From: Elusimicrobiota bacterium
Lineage (GTDB): Bacteria > Elusimicrobiota > Elusimicrobia > JACQJN01
Direction: 5' to 3'
Assembly: GCA_016205085.1 (NCBI GenBank)
Contig: JACQJN010000056.1
Span: 1-16,448 of the forward strand
Length of the DNA stretch: 16,448 bases
Shown: positions 12,350 to 16,448 of the stretch, piece after piece
How the letters are laid out: each line of letters opens with the position of its first letter
Numbering within the stretch: position 1 is the first letter of the stretch
The notes under the pieces: generated by a model
What the model was told of the DNA's origin: nothing
The model's input: only the letters and a program-made list of their open reading frames with translations
The model's database searches: none
Position numbers and translations under genes: made by a program

Positions 12350-15300
12350 ATGGCATTAGGAAAACTGAAACTGCTTGGCTGGATCACCAACCTTCTTTTA
12401 TTGTTCTCTCATCCACTTTGGGGAATGCCACCTCATGCAGACGTTTTGGATAAGATTCTAAATAAAGTGATCGAAGCTCCCCCACACCTAAAAATGAGTT
12501 CTGAGGAATGGGCGGCTTTGGGGATTGATCAACCGGACATAAATCCCGTCAGCGCAGCTCTGCAGAACAAGGACGCAAGAAGCACTGTTTCATTTCGCCT
12601 TCTGGCTATTTTGGTCCATTTCACAGACAACCCTTCCACTGTGACTGCCACCAGTTTCAATACCTTGATATTTTCTACAGCCTCAGGATCGGTGAATCAT
12701 TTCTATCGTGAAAATTCTTATGGACAGCTCGATGTCGTCACTCTCAACCTACCCTCTTCCCTGGGTTGGAAGATGGCACCGAGCTCCTATTCCTATTATG
12801 TGAATGGCCAGTATGGATTTGGCAGCTACCCTCGCAACGCGCAGAAATTAGGCCAGGATCTAGTGGCCCTAGTGAATCCTTTCGTTAATTTCGCGAATTA
12901 TGATAACGATGGGAATGGAACGGTGGACACTATCACCATTATTCATTCAGGGCCTGGCGCAGAAGTTACAGGGAATCCCAATCATATATGGTCCCACAAG
13001 TGGAGCTTCCCATCTGTTACCGTAGATGGAGTTACAGCCTCTTCCTACAACATAGAACCCGAATATGTGATAAATCCAGGGGACATGACTATCGGTGTTA
13101 TTGCTCATGAATTGGGACATGCTTTAGGACTGCCGGATTTATACGATACAGATTTGAGTTCTTATGGAATCGGGAAATGGGATGTTATGTCTTATGGCTC
13201 CTGGAATGGACCTTATCCCGGAGGTTCCTCTCCGGCCCATTTTAGCGCCTGGTGCAAAATTCAGCTAGGATTTGTTGCTCCCCAAATTATTACGGGAAGT
13301 CAGATTGGAGTTCAAATCCCCAATGCAGAACAATTTAATACAGGAATTTTTAGACTCTGGACCAACGGAGTGGGAGGATCGCAATATTTTCTTGTAGAAA
13401 ACCGTCAAAAAATAGGGTATGACCTGTCTCTACCGGGATCGGGTGGACTTTTGATCTGGCACATAGACGACGCAAAACCTGGTAACACACAAGAGTGGTA
13501 CCCGCCTAATGATCCTACGCTGGGACATTATAAGGTAGCTTTGGTTCAGGCAGATAACCTTTGGGAGATGGAAAAGAAGATAGATCAGGGAGATACAAGT
13601 GATCCCTTTCCGGGGTTGTCGGGTAATCGATATCTCACTGCCATCACAAGTCCCACTTCCAGAAGCTACGCCAGCGGGCAACCGGATTCTCTTGTTCGAG
13701 TTCAGAATATTTCCAACTCCAGCAACACCATGACTGCCGATTTTGCTGTTCTTGCGTCCAGCGACGTTCTTCCTCCTTCCGTCATTATTACCAATCCAAC
13801 GAATGGCTCCACCGTTTCAGGAACTATTTCTGTTTCCGCCAATGCCTCAGATAACATAGGAGTAGCTGGAGTCCAGTTTAAACTCGATGGAGTTAACCTA
13901 GGCTCGGAAGATACCACAGCACCCTACAGCACATCCTGGAATACCACCTCGGCTTCCGAAGGTACCCATACTTTAACCGCTGTAGCCCGAGACGGAAGCC
14001 TGAACTCCACGACTTCTTCTCCAATTTCGATTACTGTTAGGAATGACACCACCCCACCCACCCCGCCAGGCAATCTGTCCACCCAGGTAATTTTCCCTGA
14101 GCCCGGAACAATCCATCTAAGTTGGAGTCAAGCCAGCGACGCCCAATCCGGAATAGGTGGTTACAAGGTAACTGTCACCTCGGGCCCAAGCCATGCTCAG
14201 GTGAGTAATTGGACAGCAAAAAATTTGGGAGTTGTAACCAGCACAACTATTGCCGGTTTGAACCGCGATACCACGCACTACATTGAAGTGATCGCTTATG
14301 ACAACGCAGGAAATCAGTCGGACAACAGTGCCTGTGTCGGTATCCGCACAAGGCTGCGCGGGGATCTCAATAATGATGGAACCTCCTCAACCATTCTCGA
14401 TCTTACTTTCCTGGTTAACCGCATATTTAGAGGCGGCCCGGCAGTTGATCCGTTGTATATTGGCGATCTCAATAATGACGGAACCTCCTCAACCATTCTC
14501 GATCTTACTTTTCTGGTTAACCGCATATTTAGAGGCGGCCCACCACCAGCACCCATAGATGGATTCGCCTGCGGGACAGAGGGAACTTATGGCGGCGAAG
14601 GAACTCCACTATTACTTACAAACACTGCTACCATTTCAGGTCCTTCTACAACCCCATCAGAAACCTCTGTCAGCTTTTTCGGTTCAACCGACATTCAAGA
14701 TCCTAACCCTATTTATGTATGGCATTTCGGGGACGGCGGAGTTTACTTTGTGCAAAACCCAACCCATACATTTTCTAATTCAGGCACATATACGGTGAGT
14801 CTCTATGTGGGTGACATGAACAACAATTTAGCTCTTGCCCAATATGTGGTTACGGTCGCTGAAACCACTCCTCCTACCGTAGCCATCACATCACCCACCG
14901 CCGGCTCTACTGTTTCAGGGACCGTCACCATCTCAGCGAACGCATCGGATAATGTGGTAGTGGCCAGGATACAGTTTAAGGTAGATGGCTCTATTTTAAT
15001 GGAAGATACTACATCACCTTACATCTACTCCTGGAACACGGTGTCCTTGCCTAATGGAGAGCATAGTCTGACCGCTCTGGCCTATGATGCGGCAGGTAAT
15101 TCTGCTCAACATTCTATTTCTGTCACCGTCAGAAACTCCTCTGGAGGGTGTGCGGCGGTTTGGCCTTATCTATGCACTGGAACTCCGGCTATCAACACGA
15201 AAGAAATCACGTTAGTTAATATATCCAGTTTAGAGGCTCAGTCTGAACGGGTGCTTTTGACTCCCAATGGGGATGGTATTCGGGAGGCGGTGGGATTTCT

Positions 15301-15487
15301 GGGGGTAAATCAGGTGAAGATTTTAAGTTCCCAAGGGGCTGTGGTGAAGACACTTCAGGGAGATGGGAACCTGATTCTGTGGCGCGGGGAGGGTGACTCG
15401 GGTTCTAAGCTAGAGTCTGGGCTTTATTTTGCGGTGGCGGAAGGGGAAGGGAACCAAAAAACTATTCCTCTTGTGGTGGTCAAATAA
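12350..15487 (+). CDS. Secreted M6-family metalloprotease with Ig, FN3, dockerin-like and PKD modules
   Basis: A 1045-residue exported protease. The order is: signal peptide (about 1-25); a short pro-region; an M6 (immune inhibitor A-like) catalytic domain (about 80-470) with zinc motif HELGHALGLPD (H253, E254, H257) and LLAILVHFTDN; a bacterial Ig-like domain (about 474-563); FN3 (about 565-668); two identical dockerin-like calcium loops (671-697, 705-731); PKD with HFGDGG (about 750-838); a second Ig-like domain (about 839-930); a short segment with two Cys; and a C-terminal domain (about 968-1045) with LTPNGDG, then a strand-rich FlgD/CHU_C-like end finishing PLVVVK. Such ends often serve as type IX secretion signals, and a PorV/PorQ-like gene follows. 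It has its own promoter and a strong ribosome-binding site. The target protein is unknown. Confidence 0.88.
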   Translation: MALGKLKLLGWITNLLLLFSHPLWGMPPHADVLDKILNKVIEAPPHLKMSSEEWAALGIDQPDINPVSAALQNKDARSTVSFRLLAILVHFTDNPSTVTATSFNTLIFSTASGSVNHFYRENSYGQLDVVTLNLPSSLGWKMAPSSYSYYVNGQYGFGSYPRNAQKLGQDLVALVNPFVNFANYDNDGNGTVDTITIIHSGPGAEVTGNPNHIWSHKWSFPSVTVDGVTASSYNIEPEYVINPGDMTIGVIAHELGHALGLPDLYDTDLSSYGIGKWDVMSYGSWNGPYPGGSSPAHFSAWCKIQLGFVAPQIITGSQIGVQIPNAEQFNTGIFRLWTNGVGGSQYFLVENRQKIGYDLSLPGSGGLLIWHIDDAKPGNTQEWYPPNDPTLGHYKVALVQADNLWEMEKKIDQGDTSDPFPGLSGNRYLTAITSPTSRSYASGQPDSLVRVQNISNSSNTMTADFAVLASSDVLPPSVIITNPTNGSTVSGTISVSANASDNIGVAGVQFKLDGVNLGSEDTTAPYSTSWNTTSASEGTHTLTAVARDGSLNSTTSSPISITVRNDTTPPTPPGNLSTQVIFPEPGTIHLSWSQASDAQSGIGGYKVTVTSGPSHAQVSNWTAKNLGVVTSTTIAGLNRDTTHYIEVIAYDNAGNQSDNSACVGIRTRLRGDLNNDGTSSTILDLTFLVNRIFRGGPAVDPLYIGDLNNDGTSSTILDLTFLVNRIFRGGPPPAPIDGFACGTEGTYGGEGTPLLLTNTATISGPSTTPSETSVSFFGSTDIQDPNPIYVWHFGDGGVYFVQNPTHTFSNSGTYTVSLYVGDMNNNLALAQYVVTVAETTPPTVAITSPTAGSTVSGTVTISANASDNVVVARIQFKVDGSILMEDTTSPYIYSWNTVSLPNGEHSLTALAYDAAGNSAQHSISVTVRNSSGGCAAVWPYLCTGTPAINTKEITLVNISSLEAQSERVLLTPNGDGIREAVGFLGVNQVKILSSQGAVVKTLQGDGNLILWRGEGDSGSKLESGLYFAVAEGEGNQKTIPLVVVK
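14360..14541 (+). repeat. Near-identical duplication encoding two dockerin-like repeats
   Basis: An 80-bp segment at 14360-14439 recurs at 14462-14541 (102-bp period, 34 codons) with three differences, all synonymous (GGG/GGC, GAT/GAC, TTC/TTT). Each copy encodes GDLNNDGTSSTILDLTFLVN followed by RIFRGGP. The DxNxDG calcium-loop pattern repeated twice is that of a dockerin-type module. Confidence 0.9.
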
Positions 15488-15490
15488 ATA

Positions 15491-15511
15491 AGTGATTAGT
15501 GGTTAGTTGGG
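15491..15511. repeat. Heptamer tandem repeat, locus 3
   Basis: AGTGATT (15491-15497), AGTGGTT (15498-15504) and AGTTGGG (15505-15511) repeat every 7 bp just after the protease stop codon. On the other strand the units in shifted phase read CTCCCAA, CTAACCA and CTAATCA, the same CT-start family as locus 4 but in opposite orientation. Confidence 0.6.
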
Positions 15512-15529
15512 AGATAGAATAATAAGCTT

Positions 15530-16448
15530 ATGAGTTATATGGAGTTAAAGGGTTTAAGTGTTTATAGAGGTATTGCTTTGTTTGTTCTTGTCGCTCTCAA
15601 TTCTCAACTCCTGACTCGCAACTCTTTCGGTAGCTTTCAAGATTCCTCCCTGAGCGTAAAGGCCAAGGGCCTGGGAGGGGCTTTTGTGGGGGTGGCGGAT
15701 GACTCCAGTGCTTTGTTTATCAATCCTGCCGGAATGACTCAGATGAGGTCTCCGGAGGCCTCTTTTATGTTCGGCAAGCCTCTTTTGGGCCTTCCCCAGG
15801 TCTCATTAGGAGAGGGCTATATTGCTTTAGCGGTTCCTGTAGGATCCGAGGCAGCCATGGGCTTGGGAGCCAATACATTTTTTGCCTCCGGTTTTTTGCA
15901 GGAATATCAGGGGGTATTAGGGGGTGCCTATCGGCTCTTTCCCAGCATCTCCATAGGAGTCAATGCGACCTATCTCTACCATACCTACACCATAGGCAAG
16001 GATCCTCTGTTCTCGGATGATCCTATTTTTCGCAACGGCATTTCAAAAGGAGCGGTAGGGATAGATGCTGGGCTTTTGGTTTCCCCTCATCCTGATTTTA
16101 ATCTTGGGTTTTCGGTAAGACATCTAAATCGTCCGGACGTAGGTTTGGTGTTTGAAGATAAGGTCCCCATGGAGATGAGGGTGGGAGGTCAGGTGAAGAT
16201 GTCTCGTTTCAGTATTTCGGGCGAGGTACTTAGGAGGGGGTATGTCGCCGATCTAGATACCACTACCACCTGGCATTTGGGACTGGAGGTTCCTTACCGC
16301 ATCCTGAGTTTTAGAGGGGGTGTCAATTCCAATGAGGTAGCGGCGGGGCTGGGACTGGCTTTTGGATTTTTGAGGATCGATTACTCGTTTGGGTTGCTCA
16401 ATGAGCTGAGGTCCGACAATTCAGGGAGCCATCGGATTGCTCTCTCTC
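15530..16448 (+). CDS. PorV/PorQ-family outer-membrane protein, incomplete at the right edge
   Basis: An open frame of about 306 codons with no stop before the window ends. After a hydrophobic signal peptide (GIALFVLVALNSQLL, residues about 15-29) comes AKGLGGAFVGVADDSSALFINPAGM, the N-terminal hallmark of PorV/PorQ (UPF0164) proteins, where a plug-like start with an NPAG motif leads into a 14-stranded barrel of the FadL type. The remainder alternates short strands and turns. In Bacteroidota PorV works in type IX secretion with the C-terminal signals of cargo proteins, and the cargo-like protease lies just upstream. ATG 15530 is the first start after the protease stop (15487); ATG 15539 is an alternative. 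No strong Shine-Dalgarno sequence is seen. Heptamer repeats flank and enter its 5' end. Confidence 0.78.
   Translation, partial: MSYMELKGLSVYRGIALFVLVALNSQLLTRNSFGSFQDSSLSVKAKGLGGAFVGVADDSSALFINPAGMTQMRSPEASFMFGKPLLGLPQVSLGEGYIALAVPVGSEAAMGLGANTFFASGFLQEYQGVLGGAYRLFPSISIGVNATYLYHTYTIGKDPLFSDDPIFRNGISKGAVGIDAGLLVSPHPDFNLGFSVRHLNRPDVGLVFEDKVPMEMRVGGQVKMSRFSISGEVLRRGYVADLDTTTTWHLGLEVPYRILSFRGGVNSNEVAAGLGLAFGFLRIDYSFGLLNELRSDNSGSHRIALS
15594..15628. repeat. Heptamer tandem repeat, locus 4, inside a signal-peptide coding region
   Basis: CTCTCAA (15594-15600), TTCTCAA, CTCCTGA, CTCGCAA and CTCTTTC (15622-15628) make five diverged units in perfect 7-bp register. In frame they encode most of ALNSQLLTRNSF, the end of the predicted signal peptide of the PorV-like protein. 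Confidence 0.7.

Overview
The window comes from a Gram-negative, probably heterotrophic bacterium of moderate GC content. It carries Lgt (lipoprotein maturation), a PorV/PorQ-like outer-membrane barrel and a large secreted protease with a type IX-like C-terminus. The style of the proteins and the dispersed 7-bp repeats suggest a deep, largely uncultured lineage (Omnitrophota, Elusimicrobiota or Zixibacteria-like). That assignment is a guess from style, not from a marker gene. There are no CRISPR arrays, transposases, tRNAs or rRNAs.

Layout. (1) 1-3438, plus strand: a metallo-beta-lactamase-fold hydrolase with its own promoter and terminator; a structured non-coding stretch (two tandem dyads and a heptamer repeat); then a tight cluster of an MtnX-like HAD phosphatase, lgt and an RluA-family pseudouridine synthase. 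(2) 3407-5628, minus strand: a DUF4912 protein followed by a GH57 alpha-glucan branching enzyme. The branching-enzyme gene overlaps the pseudouridine synthase gene tail to tail. The start codon of each minus-strand gene lies at the end of a long perfect hairpin that buries the ribosome-binding site. (3) 5632-11335, plus strand, diverging from the same 90-bp region: proline dehydrogenase, threonine 3-dehydrogenase, a two-ORF membrane/spermidine-synthase-like protein with TPRs, and 2-amino-3-ketobutyrate CoA ligase. Junctions overlap or lie 1-2 bases apart, so this reads as one amino-acid catabolism operon (proline to P5C; threonine to glycine plus acetyl-CoA). (4) 11401-16448, plus strand: an orphan OmpR/PhoB-type response regulator; a 232-bp intergenic region with a helically phased TTGCA array and a sigma-70-like promoter; a 1045-residue M6-family metalloprotease; and an incomplete PorV/PorQ-family gene running off the right edge.

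Three things deserve most attention. First, the hairpin leaders in front of DUF4912 and GH57. They share arm sequence, a 13-nt linker and a 6-bp hairpin. Their anti-Shine-Dalgarno arm encodes Pro-Pro-Pro in the upstream reading frame. In the GH57 case a 29-codon ORF starts on the DUF4912 stop codon, crosses the whole hairpin and stops on the GH57 start. Second, the TTGCA array sits between a response regulator and the protease it could control. Third, a family of 7-bp repeats (roughly CTNNNAA) occurs at four places, two of them inside genes, one of which supplies much of a signal peptide.
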